Positions 44,589 to 52,784 of a stretch of DNA of 64,000 nucleotides are shown in pieces. The stretch is from Streptomyces chromofuscus (lineage in GTDB: Bacteria > Actinomycetota > Actinomycetes > Streptomycetales > Streptomycetaceae), in assembly GCF_015160875.1 (NCBI RefSeq), contig NZ_CP063374.1:1922001-1986000 (forward strand), written 5' to 3'. Each line of letters opens with the position of its first letter. Within the stretch, counting starts at the first letter, position 1. Both the position numbers and the translations under genes were made by a program. Under the pieces are notes generated by a model, which worked only from the letters and a program-made list of their open reading frames with translations, did not search any database and was not told the DNA's origin.

Positions 44589-45322
44589 GCGGGGTTCCTC
44601 CCGGCCGTGCTTGCAGTGTTGTGGGTCGTGGAAGTCTTGGGAACGAACGTCGTGCAGACACCGTCGCCGTGCGCGATCGTGGCCAGCCGCTGGACGTGGG
44701 TGCCGAGCAGCTCGGCGAAGATCTCCGTCTCGGCCTCGCAGAGCTGCGGGAACTGCTCGGCGACGTGGGCGACTGGGCAGTGGTGCTGACACAGCTGCTC
44801 GCCGGTGGGCGCGCTGCGCGCCGTAGCAGCGTACCCGTCCACGCTGAGGGCCTTGGCCAGCGCTTCCGTCCGCTTGTCGGGGGCGGCGGACTCGACGGCC
44901 GTGCGGTACGCGTTCGCCTGGGCGGCGATACGGGCGCGGGCGAATGCGGCGACCGCCTCGCTGCCGCCCTCACGCTCGGCGATCCAGCGCAGCGCATCGG
45001 CGGCGAGCTTGTCGTAGGACTGGTCGAAGGCGTCCCGGCCGCAGTCGGTGAGCGCGAACACCTTGGCGGGCCGGCCACGCGTCCGCGCCCCGTAGACCCG
45101 CTGCTCGCGCGCCTCGACCACGTCGTCGGCGACGAGCGCGTCCAGGTGCCTGCGTACGGCCGCCTGGGTGAGTCCGAGCCGTGCGGCGAGTTCGGCGACG
45201 GTCGACGGGCCGTGGTCCAGGATGGACCGCGCGACCCGGTTGCGCGTTGAGCGCTCCCCGGTCGCGAGCTCCTCCTGAGGGGTCCCCGTGGGGGTCTCCC
45301 GAGCCTCGCCGACGTTTTTCAC
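44585..45322 (-). CDS. sufR: SufR-type Fe-S sensing repressor
   Basis: The 245-residue ArsR/DeoR-like repressor has a winged helix at about residues 25-90 ([35 protein letters not shown]). A C-terminal cysteine set, C178-x3-C182-x12-C195, matches the [4Fe-4S] ligand pattern of SufR. Apo/holo switching would couple operon expression to cluster supply. GTG 45322 was chosen; it lies inside the CAAC-N6-GTTG operator. GAGGAA is 18 nt upstream and is better spaced for an out-of-frame three-codon ORF (ATG GCG TTG TGA) that overlaps this GTG. Confidence 0.9.
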   Translation of the reverse strand: MKNVGEARETPTGTPQEELATGERSTRNRVARSILDHGPSTVAELAARLGLTQAAVRRHLDALVADDVVEAREQRVYGARTRGRPAKVFALTDCGRDAFDQSYDKLAADALRWIAEREGGSEAVAAFARARIAAQANAYRTAVESAAPDKRTEALAKALSVDGYAATARSAPTGEQLCQHHCPVAHVAEQFPQLCEAETEIFAELLGTHVQRLATIAHGDGVCTTFVPKTSTTHNTASTAGRNPA

Positions 45323-45335
45323 AACGCCATTGTTG
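45322..45335. promoter_or_regulatory. SufR operator CAAC-N6-GTTG
   Basis: CAAC (45322-45325) and GTTG (45332-45335) are separated by six bases. This is the dyad known for SufR binding in cyanobacteria. Here it overlaps the sufR start codon, consistent with autorepression of the whole operon. Confidence 0.7.
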
Positions 45336-45394
45336 CGTAATTCCTCAGAGGCAGGCAAGCGGCGTCCATGGCGGCGGAAGGTGCCCTGCGTCAC

Positions 45395-45408
45395 TTAGGC
45401 AAACCTAA
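45395..45408. promoter_or_regulatory. TTAGG-N4-CCTAA dyad, possible iron-box-like site
   Basis: TTAGG (45395-45399) and CCTAA (45404-45408) are inverted about 75 bp upstream of sufR. The half-sites equal the outer parts of actinobacterial DtxR/DmdR boxes, but spacing is shorter than the 19-bp consensus, so the match is partial. It would add iron control to the operon. Confidence 0.35.
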
Positions 45409-45522
45409 TCCGACCTGCGAAAACGATCTCTGATCGATCACGGCGCGGAAGTTGCGGCGGCCTCTCCGCGGCCCGTCCGGAACACTCCCGGACCATGCCC
45501 ACACCCCCTCCGACCGGCCCTT

Positions 45523-46344
45523 GTGACCCGTGACTCCGTCGCCGCCGAGCTGGGGGCGCTCGGTGTCCGGGCGGGCGAGACCCTGCTCGTCCACTCCTCC
45601 CTCCGGGCGCTCGGCTGGGTCTGCGGAGGCACGGTCGCGGTCGTCCAGGGCCTGATCGACGCGATCGGCCCGCAGGGCACGCTCGTGGTGCCCACCCAGT
45701 CCGGCCACCTGTCGACCCGGCCGTGCGGGCCCACCCGCCGGTGCCCGGGCAGTGGTGGGCGACGATCCGGGCCACGTTGCCCGCGTACGACGCCCTGATC
45801 ACCCCGACCCGCGGGGTGGGCGTGATCCCCGAGACCGTCCGCCGATGGCCGTGCGCTGCGCAGCGCCCATCCGCAGACGTCCTTCGCGGCGCTCGGCCCC
45901 CACGCGGCCGGGATCGTCGACGGCCACGCCACCGACTGCCGGCTCGGCGAGCGCAGCCCGCCGGCCCGGCTGGAGGCGCTCCGCGCCCGGGGGCTGCTGC
46001 TCGGCCGCGGCTACGCCGCGTGCACCAGCTTCCATCTCGCCGTATACCGGACACCGGCCCCGCTCGTCGAGGTGGGGCGGCCGGGGCCGGCGGGCCGGGA
46101 GGTGGTGACCGAGGTGTCCATCTCCTCCGAGCGCTTCGACGAGCCGGGCCACGACGTCGAGCGGGACCGTCCCGTCGTACGGGGCCGGGTCGGGGCGGCC
46201 GAGGCGCGGCTGTTCCCGGTGGCGGACGCGGTGGCGTGGGCACAGCGGTGGCTGGCGGTGCACCGGCCCCGTGAGGAGGACTTCCCGCACCCGCCCGTCC
46301 GAGGGACCGGGCACGTACCTAGACTCTGGACCCATGCGAAGTGA
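45523..46344 (+). pseudogene. Aminoglycoside N3-acetyltransferase family gene with two frameshifts
   Basis: Rightward translation gives a clear AAC(3)-family N-terminus (LLVHSSLRALGWVCGG, GTLVVPTQSGHLS). A one-base loss near 45711-45714 then shifts the frame to DPAVRAHPPVPGQWW and TPTRGVGVIPETVR. A second, compensating shift near 45840-45850 restores the first frame for ALRSAHPQTSFAALGPHAAG and the C-terminus. The intact protein would be about 270 residues and acetylate the 3-amino group of aminoglycosides or a related amine. ATG 45495 is an alternative start in another frame. Read as a pseudogene unless sequencing errors are responsible. Confidence 0.7.
46320..46325 (+). promoter_or_regulatory. 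-10 box for a leaderless ABC transporter transcript
   Basis: TAGACT ends 8 bp before ATG 46334 and no ribosome site is present, so transcription probably begins at or next to the start codon. The -35 is not clear. Confidence 0.45.
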
Positions 46345-47257
46345 GCCCGTGGTCCAGGTGCAGGCCCTGGTGAAGCGGTACGGCGACAGGACCGCGGTCG
46401 ACGGCCTGGACCTCGAGGCCCGGCCGGGCGTCACCGCCGTGCTCGGTCCCAACGGGGCCGGCAAGACCACCACGGTCGAGACCTGCGAGGGGTACCGCAG
46501 GCCGGACTCCGGCACGGTGCGCGTCCTGGGCCTCGACCCGGTGCGCCAGTCCCGCGAGCTGCGGCCGCGGATCGGCGTGATGCTCCAGTCCGGCGGCGTC
46601 TACTCCGGTGCCCGCGCGAACGAGATGCTGCGCCATGTGGCCCGGCTGCACGCGCACCCGCTCGACGTGGACGCCCTGATCGAACGCCTCGGCCTCGGCT
46701 CCTGCGGCCGCACCGCCTACCGCCGCCTGTCCGGCGGCCAGCAGCAGCGGCTGGCGCTGGCCATGGCCGTGGTGGGCCGCCCGGAGCTGGTGTTCCTGGA
46801 CGAGCCCACCGCGGGGCTCGACCCGCAGGCACGCCGGGCCACCTGGGACCTCGTGCGCGAGCTGCGTGCCGACGGCGTCTCCGTCATCCTCACGACCCAC
46901 TACATGGACGAGGCCGAGCAGCTCGCCGACGACGTCGCGATCATCGACGCGGGCCGGGTCATCGCCCAGGGCTCCCCCGAGGAGCTGTGCCGCGGCGGCG
47001 CCGAGAACACGCTGCGCTTCACCGGCCGCCCGGGCCTCGACGTCGGCTCGCTGCTCAAGGCGCTCCCCGCGGACTGCGCCGCCGCCGAGCTGACGCCGGG
47101 GTCGTACCGGGTCGTCGGCAAGATCGACCCGCAGCTGCTGGCGACGGTGACGTCCTGGTGCGCCCAGCACGGGGTGATGCCGGACCGGATCTCGGTGGAA
47201 CGGCACACGCTGGAGGACGTCTTCCTGGAGCTGACCGGCAAGGAGCTGCGCTCGTGA
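46334..47257 (+). CDS. ABC-2 exporter ATP-binding protein
   Basis: The 307-residue ATPase has Walker A GPNGAGKTTT, Q-loop MLQSGG, signature LSGGQQQR, Walker B LVFLDEPTAGLD and the H-loop histidine in TTHYMDEAEQ. The C-terminal domain after residue 230 is of the DrrA type. It starts at ATG 46334, probably without a leader, inside the end of the acetyltransferase relic. Its stop overlaps the permease start (GTGA). The pair probably exports a drug, lipid or small metabolite. Confidence 0.92.
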   Translation: MRSEPVVQVQALVKRYGDRTAVDGLDLEARPGVTAVLGPNGAGKTTTVETCEGYRRPDSGTVRVLGLDPVRQSRELRPRIGVMLQSGGVYSGARANEMLRHVARLHAHPLDVDALIERLGLGSCGRTAYRRLSGGQQQRLALAMAVVGRPELVFLDEPTAGLDPQARRATWDLVRELRADGVSVILTTHYMDEAEQLADDVAIIDAGRVIAQGSPEELCRGGAENTLRFTGRPGLDVGSLLKALPADCAAAELTPGSYRVVGKIDPQLLATVTSWCAQHGVMPDRISVERHTLEDVFLELTGKELRS

Positions 47258-48033
47258 CCACCACGGCCGAGAACGGGACGTACGCACCCAGGCCCGGCGC
47301 GGCCCCCCTCCCCCGCATGATCGCGGCGCAGGCGGCGCTGGAGACGAGGATGCTGCTGCGCAACGGCGAGCAGCTGCTGCTGACGGTGATCATCCCGACG
47401 TTGCTGCTGGTGCTCTTCAGCACCGTCGACATCGTCGACACGGGCGAGGGCAGGGCCGTCGACTTCCTGGCCCCCGGCATTCTCGCGCTCGCCGTGCTGT
47501 CGACGGCCTTCACGGGCCAGGCCATCGCGACGGGCTTCGAACGCCGGTACGGCGTGCTGAAGCGGCTGGCCTCCACGCCGCTCCCGCGCTGGGGCCTGAT
47601 GACGGCGAAGACCGCGTCCGTGCTGGTCGTCGAGGTGCTCCAGGTGATCCTGGTGACGGTGATCGCGCTCGCGCTGGGCTGGTCGCCGCAGGGCAACCCC
47701 TTCGCCGTCCTGCTCCTGCTGGTCCTCGGCACGGCCGCCTTCTCCGGGCTCGGTCTGCTGATGGCGGGCACGCTCAAGGCGGAGGCGACGCTGGCCGCCG
47801 CGAACCTGGTCTTCCTCCTGCTGCTCGTCGGCGGGGGCGTCGTCGTCCCGCTGGAGAGGTTCCCGGACGCCGCGCAGAGCGTGCTGGGCCTGCTGCCCAT
47901 CGCGGCGCTGTCGGACGGGCTGCGGGACGTGCTCCAGCACGGCGCCGGGATGCCGTGGGGAGACCTGGCGATCCTGGCCGGCTGGTCGGTCGTGGGCCTG
48001 GCGGCGGCGGGCCGGTTCTTCCGCTGGGAGTAG
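47254..48033 (+). CDS. ABC-2 type permease
   Basis: The 259-residue membrane protein has six hydrophobic segments (LLLTVIIPTLLLVLF, FLAPGILALAVLSTAF, VLQVILVTVIALALG, AFSGLGLLMAGTL, LVFLLLLVGGGVVV, LAILAGWSVVGLAAAG) and the DrrB/ABC-2 arrangement, including GVLKRLASTPLPRW in the first cytoplasmic loop. GTG 47254 is coupled to the ATPase gene. Substrate unknown. The heme A synthase gene follows in the same direction after 64 bp with its own start signals. Confidence 0.9.
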   Translation: MTTTAENGTYAPRPGAAPLPRMIAAQAALETRMLLRNGEQLLLTVIIPTLLLVLFSTVDIVDTGEGRAVDFLAPGILALAVLSTAFTGQAIATGFERRYGVLKRLASTPLPRWGLMTAKTASVLVVEVLQVILVTVIALALGWSPQGNPFAVLLLLVLGTAAFSGLGLLMAGTLKAEATLAAANLVFLLLLVGGGVVVPLERFPDAAQSVLGLLPIAALSDGLRDVLQHGAGMPWGDLAILAGWSVVGLAAAGRFFRWE

Positions 48034-48097
48034 CGCGCGACGGCCCGGGCCGACCCCTCGTGAACGTGTGCACAAGCAGCCCCCTACGATGGTGGGC

Positions 48098-49114
48098 GTG
48101 CCAAAGTTGACCCGCGCCGACGCCGAAGCGGCCCTGCGCAACCCGCTCGCCTTCATCGCCGCACGCTGGACCCCCACCACCAGGACGGTTCAGCGGGCGG
48201 CTCTCGTCGCACTCGTCATGTCGGTGGTCATCGTCGTCACCGGCGGCGCGGTGCGGCTGACCGGCTCGGGCCTCGGCTGCCCGACCTGGCCCAAGTGCAC
48301 GGCCGACTCCCTGGCCACCACGCGGGAGATGGGCCTGCACGGCGTCATCGAGTTCGGCAACCGCCTGCTGACGTACGTGCTGTGCGCGGCGGTCGGCTGG
48401 GCGATCATCGCCGCCCGTGCCCAGAAGCCGTGGCGGCGCGGTCTGACCCGGCTGGGCTGGGCACAGTTCTGGGTCGTGATGAGCAACGCCGTGCTCGGCG
48501 GCATCGTGGTGCTGGTCGGCCTCAACCCGTACACGGTCGCCGCCCACTTCCTCGCCACGACCGCACTGATCACGGTCGCCGCGGTGATGTGGCAGCGGAC
48601 CCGGGAGGGCGACGGTGCGGCACGGCCGCTGGTCGGCAAGGCCGTGCGGCAGCTGGTGTGGTGCCTGGTCGCCGCGAGCGTCCTGCTGGTGATGGTGGGC
48701 ACGGTCGTCACCGGCGCCGGCCCGCACGCGGGTGACTCAAGCGACGTGCCGCGCATGCCGGTGGACTGGGAGATGGTCAGCAAGGTGCACGCGGTCCTGG
48801 CGTGGATCGTGGTGACGCTGACCTTCGCGCTGTGGTTCGTCCTGAAGGCCGTCGACGCCCCGCGCGGCCCGCTGGACCGCACCCGCGACCTGTTCCTGGT
48901 CCTGCTCGCCCAGGGCGTCATCGGGTACGTCCAGTACTTCATGGACCTGCCCGAGCTGCTGGTCGGCCTGCACATGCTCGGCTCGTGCCTGGTGTGGATC
49001 GCGGTCCTGCGCGTGGTCCTGGCCCTGCGGGAGCGCCCGGTGGAGACGCCGGGCGACGTAGCCGCTCCTCAGGAGTACGCCGCCACCAGCGCGTCGATCG
49101 CCGGTCCCAGGTAG
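48098..49114 (+). CDS. ctaA: Heme A synthase (COX15/CtaA)
   Basis: The membrane enzyme oxidises the C8 methyl of heme O to give heme A for aa3 oxidase. It has eight hydrophobic segments, TGGAVRLTGSGLGCPTWPKC with the conserved cysteine pair, and heme-ligand histidines in HGVIEFGNRLLT, VAAHFLATTAL, KVHAVLAW and GLHMLGS. GTG 48098 (338 residues) was chosen because TACGAT ends 7 bp before it, which fits a leaderless message; ATG 48089 and GTG 48092 are in frame. Its last 46 bp overlap the convergent nucleotidyltransferase gene. Confidence 0.9.
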   Translation: MPKLTRADAEAALRNPLAFIAARWTPTTRTVQRAALVALVMSVVIVVTGGAVRLTGSGLGCPTWPKCTADSLATTREMGLHGVIEFGNRLLTYVLCAAVGWAIIAARAQKPWRRGLTRLGWAQFWVVMSNAVLGGIVVLVGLNPYTVAAHFLATTALITVAAVMWQRTREGDGAARPLVGKAVRQLVWCLVAASVLLVMVGTVVTGAGPHAGDSSDVPRMPVDWEMVSKVHAVLAWIVVTLTFALWFVLKAVDAPRGPLDRTRDLFLVLLAQGVIGYVQYFMDLPELLVGLHMLGSCLVWIAVLRVVLALRERPVETPGDVAAPQEYAATSASIAGPR

Positions 49115-49806
49115 TTCCGCGTCAGCTCGGTCCGCCGCGCCGTCCACTCCGGGCCGGGCGGCGCGGGATCGCCGTACCGCCGCCCGCGGACGTCCTCGAC
49201 CACCTCCGCGGGCGCCCCGAGGCCGGGCAGCACCTCGAGCGCCTCCCGCTTGGTGATCAACCGCCCGTCCCGCAGGGTCACGGCGGCCCGGGCGAAGGTC
49301 GTCAGCCCCACGTCGACCCAGACGTCGTGCGTCCACAGCGGCGCCCGGCGTACGGCGGGCCGCCAGAAGTCCCGCTGGTCGCGTACGACGAAGCCGTTCA
49401 GCTCCTGGTCCGTGACGGGCGGGAGGACGTCCGTCGGCCGGACGCCGTGCAGGACCCGGCCGAAGGCGTGCAGTTCCCGACGGGTCACGGGGGTGACCGG
49501 GCGGCGCAGCAGCTGCCGGTGCGCCCAGGTGAGATGCGGTCGCCGGGAGTCGGCCGACGCACCGGGCGTCATATAGCTGCAGTGCAGAGCGGCGGCGAGG
49601 GGCTCGGCACGCAGTCGGCTGTGCAGTGCCGCCACCCGCCATGCGGTCACGGGCGTCACGGGTCTCGGCAGCACGGCGATCAGGTCGAGATCGCTACGGC
49701 CCTCCTGGTAGTCGCCACCGGCGAGCGAACCGTGCGCCCAGACGGCGAGCGGCTCGAGCGGCCGGAGCTCGGCGAGGAAGCGGTCGAGCAGGTCCTGGGT
49801 CGGCAT
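49069..49806 (-). CDS. Nucleotidyltransferase-domain protein
   Basis: The 245-residue protein begins with the polymerase-beta-like motif HGSLAGGDYQEGRSDLDL (GS...SDxD metal site), as in aminoglycoside nucleotidyltransferases and MNT toxins/antitoxins. The C-terminal half is helical (AADA-like DUF4111 position) with WRPAVRR and RNYLGP. The substrate cannot be inferred. ATG 49806. It overlaps ctaA by 46 bp tail to tail. The neighbouring leftward amidohydrolase gene is 18 bp upstream. Confidence 0.8.
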   Translation of the reverse strand: MPTQDLLDRFLAELRPLEPLAVWAHGSLAGGDYQEGRSDLDLIAVLPRPVTPVTAWRVAALHSRLRAEPLAAALHCSYMTPGASADSRRPHLTWAHRQLLRRPVTPVTRRELHAFGRVLHGVRPTDVLPPVTDQELNGFVVRDQRDFWRPAVRRAPLWTHDVWVDVGLTTFARAAVTLRDGRLITKREALEVLPGLGAPAEVVEDVRGRRYGDPAPPGPEWTARRTELTRNYLGPAIDALVAAYS

Positions 49807-49824
49807 CCGACCAGTCTGAACAGC

Positions 49825-50931
49825 TCAGTCCAGCCCGTACACCCTGCGCGCGTTCCCCGCCGCGATCAGGCCCGCGACCCGCTGGGCGTCCGCCAGGGAC
49901 CAGGCGCCCTCGGCCACCCAGGTGCCGAGCACACGGGCCAGCGCCTCGCGGAACAGGCGGGCGCCCACGACGTGCAGCTCGGGCAGGCCCTGGGCGCCGC
50001 TGGAGAAGAGGATCTTGCCGAAGGGCGCCAGTTCCAGGATCTCGGCGAGGACGGTGGCGGCGCGGGCGCCGGTGCGCACCAGCGCGGCGCCGGAGTCGGC
50101 GTAGACGTGCGGGAAGACGCCGGCGAGGTGGGCGGCGTGCCGGTGGTACGGGTAGCCGTGCAGCAGGACCAGGTCGGTTCCCATGCCGGCCGTGGCGCGC
50201 ACGAAGTCCGTGAGCAGCACCGGGTCCGTGCGGTCGATGCGCAGGCCGGGTTCGCCGAGCCCGGCGTGCAGCTGCAGGGGCAGGCCGGAGGCGACCGCGA
50301 TCCACAGCAGATGCCGCAGCAGGACCGGGTCGCTCAGCTCGCCGCCGACCCGGCGGCCGGCCAGCCAGCGGCCCGCCGCGCCCCGTACCTCGCCCGCCCC
50401 GGGCGGCTCGGGGGCGAGCGCCAGACCGTGCCGGACGCCGGCGACGGAGGTGAAGGCGACGGCGTTCGCGGCGGCCCCGTGCACCGACTCGGCGAGGTTC
50501 GCCAGGAACGACTCGACCGTGCCGGAGGTGTCGGCGACCTGCTCGGCCAGCAGCTCCAGCCGGACGATCTCACGCGCCTGCGCGGTCGCCGTCGAGGCCA
50601 TCTCGGTGGGGCCGGTGAGGTCGCCGGGCAGCCCGGTGTCCATCAGGTACGTGGTGATGCCGCTGCCGCGCAGCAGGCGCCGGGCCGCCTCCAGCACGCC
50701 GAGTTCACGGCGTCGGGCGAGATAGCGGGCGGGCGAGCAGTGCGGCTCGAGGCCCAGCAGAGGGGGGCACCAGCGGCGTACCGCGAAGCCGGTCTGGGTG
50801 TCGAAGAGGGTGGTGCCGGGGGCGGGCGGGCCCTCGGTGCGGGCCAGCTGGGCCTCGAAGGTGCCGAGGCCCAGCTCCGTTCTCAGGACACCGTGGCAGT
50901 ACTGGTCCACGAGGGACGGCGTTTCGATCAT
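49825..50931 (-). CDS. Amidohydrolase-family protein
   Basis: This 368-residue TIM-barrel hydrolase is of the amidohydrolase_2/FluG N-domain type. Metal-ligand candidates are VDQYCHG near the start, LQLHAGLGE in the middle and LLHGYPYHR, with a late acidic YADSG and a C-terminal GNARRVYGL, as in family members. Deacylation or decarboxylation of an amino-acid-like substrate is likely, but the substrate is unknown. ATG 50931. It lies 18 bp ahead of the nucleotidyltransferase gene, so the two are probably one transcript. Confidence 0.85.
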   Translation of the reverse strand: MIETPSLVDQYCHGVLRTELGLGTFEAQLARTEGPPAPGTTLFDTQTGFAVRRWCPPLLGLEPHCSPARYLARRRELGVLEAARRLLRGSGITTYLMDTGLPGDLTGPTEMASTATAQAREIVRLELLAEQVADTSGTVESFLANLAESVHGAAANAVAFTSVAGVRHGLALAPEPPGAGEVRGAAGRWLAGRRVGGELSDPVLLRHLLWIAVASGLPLQLHAGLGEPGLRIDRTDPVLLTDFVRATAGMGTDLVLLHGYPYHRHAAHLAGVFPHVYADSGAALVRTGARAATVLAEILELAPFGKILFSSGAQGLPELHVVGARLFREALARVLGTWVAEGAWSLADAQRVAGLIAAGNARRVYGLD

Positions 50932-51074
50932 CCGGACTCCCGGGACTGGACCACGTACTCCTACGAGTCCTAACGGGTGAACCGGGTGTCAGGTGTTGCG
51001 TCCGACGCGCCGCCGCAAAAACGTCCGGGGAAATACCCGGGAAGGCCGAAGAAAAGCCCGGAAAGACGGACCGC

Positions 51075-51386
51075 TCAGCCGCCGATCTGGATTCCGGCCA
51101 TCCGCTTCCACTCGTACGGGCCGGTCTTCACCTTCGCCGCGAAGTCGCCGTCGAAGGACTCGTGGGCGGTGAGGCCGGACTTCTCCACCGCCTTCTCGGC
51201 GGTCGCGTACGACGGCGCCACCAGGTCGCCCCAGCCGCCGTCCTCGCCGACCAGCACGATCCGGGCGCCGCGCTGCCCGAGATAGGCGACCTGGGCCTCG
51301 GCCCCTCCGTGCGCCTTGGCGAAGGCGCTGATCTGCTTGGCGAGCCGGGTCACCCGGCGCTCGTCCACCTGCTGCGTGTCTCCCAT
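51075..51386 (-). CDS. Conserved actinobacterial hypothetical protein
   Basis: The 103-residue soluble protein starts MGDTQQVDERRVTRL at ATG 51386. It has a mixed helix/strand pattern with GARIVLVGEDGGWGDLVAPSY and ends in KTGPYEWKRMAGIQIGG, a tail I recognise only as conserved in Streptomyces. No motif points to a function. It lies 53 bp downstream of ctaB on the same strand. Confidence 0.75.
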   Translation of the reverse strand: MGDTQQVDERRVTRLAKQISAFAKAHGGAEAQVAYLGQRGARIVLVGEDGGWGDLVAPSYATAEKAVEKSGLTAHESFDGDFAAKVKTGPYEWKRMAGIQIGG

Positions 51387-51457
51387 GAACAGGATGCTAC
51401 CGACGAGTAGTGCGACCTGCGACGGACGGTGGGCGTGACGCCCGCCTCAGGCGGCGT

Positions 51458-52405
51458 CTACCGCAGGAAGGGGTCCACCGCCACCGCCACGAACAGCAGC
51501 GACACATAGGTGATGGACCAGTGGAACAGCCGCATCTCCTTCAGCTTCGTGCCCGTCACCTCGGCCTTCGCCCGGTTCTGCAGCGCGTGCGCCTCCCACA
51601 GCCACCAGCCGCCCGCCGCCAGCGCGACCAGCGTGTAGAACCAGCCGGTGTAGCCGAGCGGGGTCAGCAGCAGCGAGACGGCGACCATGACCCAGCTGTA
51701 GATCACGATCTGCTTGGCGACGACCTTGTTCGACGCGATGACCGGCAGCATCGGCACGCCGACACGCGCGTAGTCGTCCTTCACCTTCATCGACAGCGGC
51801 CAGTAGTGCGGCGGCGTCCAGAAGAAGATCACCATGAACAGGACGAGCGGCGCCCACGACAGCGAGTTCGTCACCGCCGTCCAGCCGATCAGCACCGGCA
51901 GGCAGCCCGCGATGCCGCCCCACACGATGTTCTGCGAGGTCCGGCGCTTGAGGATCATCGTGTAGACGACGACGTAGAAGAGGAGCGCGCCGAGGGCGAG
52001 CCACGCCGACAGCCAGTTGACGGCGAGGCCGAACAGCAGCGTCGACGCGATCCCGAGGGCGATGCCGAAGGCGAGGCACTCGCGAGGGCTGACCATCCCG
52101 GTGACCAGCGGACGCTGCGAGGTGCGGTCCATCAGCGCGTCGATGTCGCGGTCGATGTACATGTTCAGCGCGTTGGCGCCGCCCGCGGAGAGGTACCCGG
52201 CCAGACAGGTGACCAGCACGAGGCCGAGGTCCGGCACGCCCTGCTCGGCGAGGAACATCACCGGCACGGTGGTGATCAGCAGCAGCTCGATGATCCGTGG
52301 CTTGGTCAGCGCCACGAACGCCTTGACACGGGCCCCGAACGGCCGGTGACTCGGGCTCTGGCTCGTCCCGATAACCCCCGCAGGACGGGATTCAACGGCC
52401 GTCAC
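51458..52405 (-). CDS. ctaB: Protoheme IX farnesyltransferase (heme O synthase)
   Basis: The 315-residue UbiA-family membrane enzyme adds farnesyl to heme B, giving heme O for CtaA. It has about nine transmembrane helices and the prenyl-diphosphate/Mg sites [15 protein letters not shown] and [15 protein letters not shown] 52405 ([11 protein letters not shown]) has AGGGG upstream; an in-frame ATG 52426 is possible. CtaA is encoded 2.3 kb away on the other strand. Confidence 0.93.
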   Translation of the reverse strand: MTAVESRPAGVIGTSQSPSHRPFGARVKAFVALTKPRIIELLLITTVPVMFLAEQGVPDLGLVLVTCLAGYLSAGGANALNMYIDRDIDALMDRTSQRPLVTGMVSPRECLAFGIALGIASTLLFGLAVNWLSAWLALGALLFYVVVYTMILKRRTSQNIVWGGIAGCLPVLIGWTAVTNSLSWAPLVLFMVIFFWTPPHYWPLSMKVKDDYARVGVPMLPVIASNKVVAKQIVIYSWVMVAVSLLLTPLGYTGWFYTLVALAAGGWWLWEAHALQNRAKAEVTGTKLKEMRLFHWSITYVSLLFVAVAVDPFLR

Positions 52406-52784
52406 GCACACCCCTGACAGAGACATCCCAGCGAGCCGGCCCGTGTGAAGTCCGGGTAAAGGCTCGCGCGTACCACGCCACTGTAGACGTTGCCCATACC
52501 GCGACCTTCGCGGGGGTGGGGTCGTGTTGGACAGCGCGCTCCGACGTGCGTCGGAAGCGTCGATTGAGCAGTCGGATGAGCGGCTTCGTATTCACTTGCC
52601 GAATGCGGAATGACCCGGTCGGGAGGCGGATCCACGACACTCCCGGCAGTCTTGAATGACGCGAAAAAAGGCACGTTCTTACGGGGGTAGGCTCGACAAC
52701 GGCCGGTGGGCGCCATGTGCACCGGCAGCCGGTGTACGCCCAGGACACCGGCCTTCGACATGTGGAGAGGAGCCCTGACTCAGG
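52406..52784. other. Divergent ctaB/tkt control region
   Basis: This 379-bp region is relatively A+T-rich at 52540-52690. For tkt, TAGGCT (52688-52693) is a -10 candidate without a matching -35. For ctaB, TACAGT on the opposite strand near 52490 is a candidate. No gene or strong dyad is seen. Confidence 0.45.
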
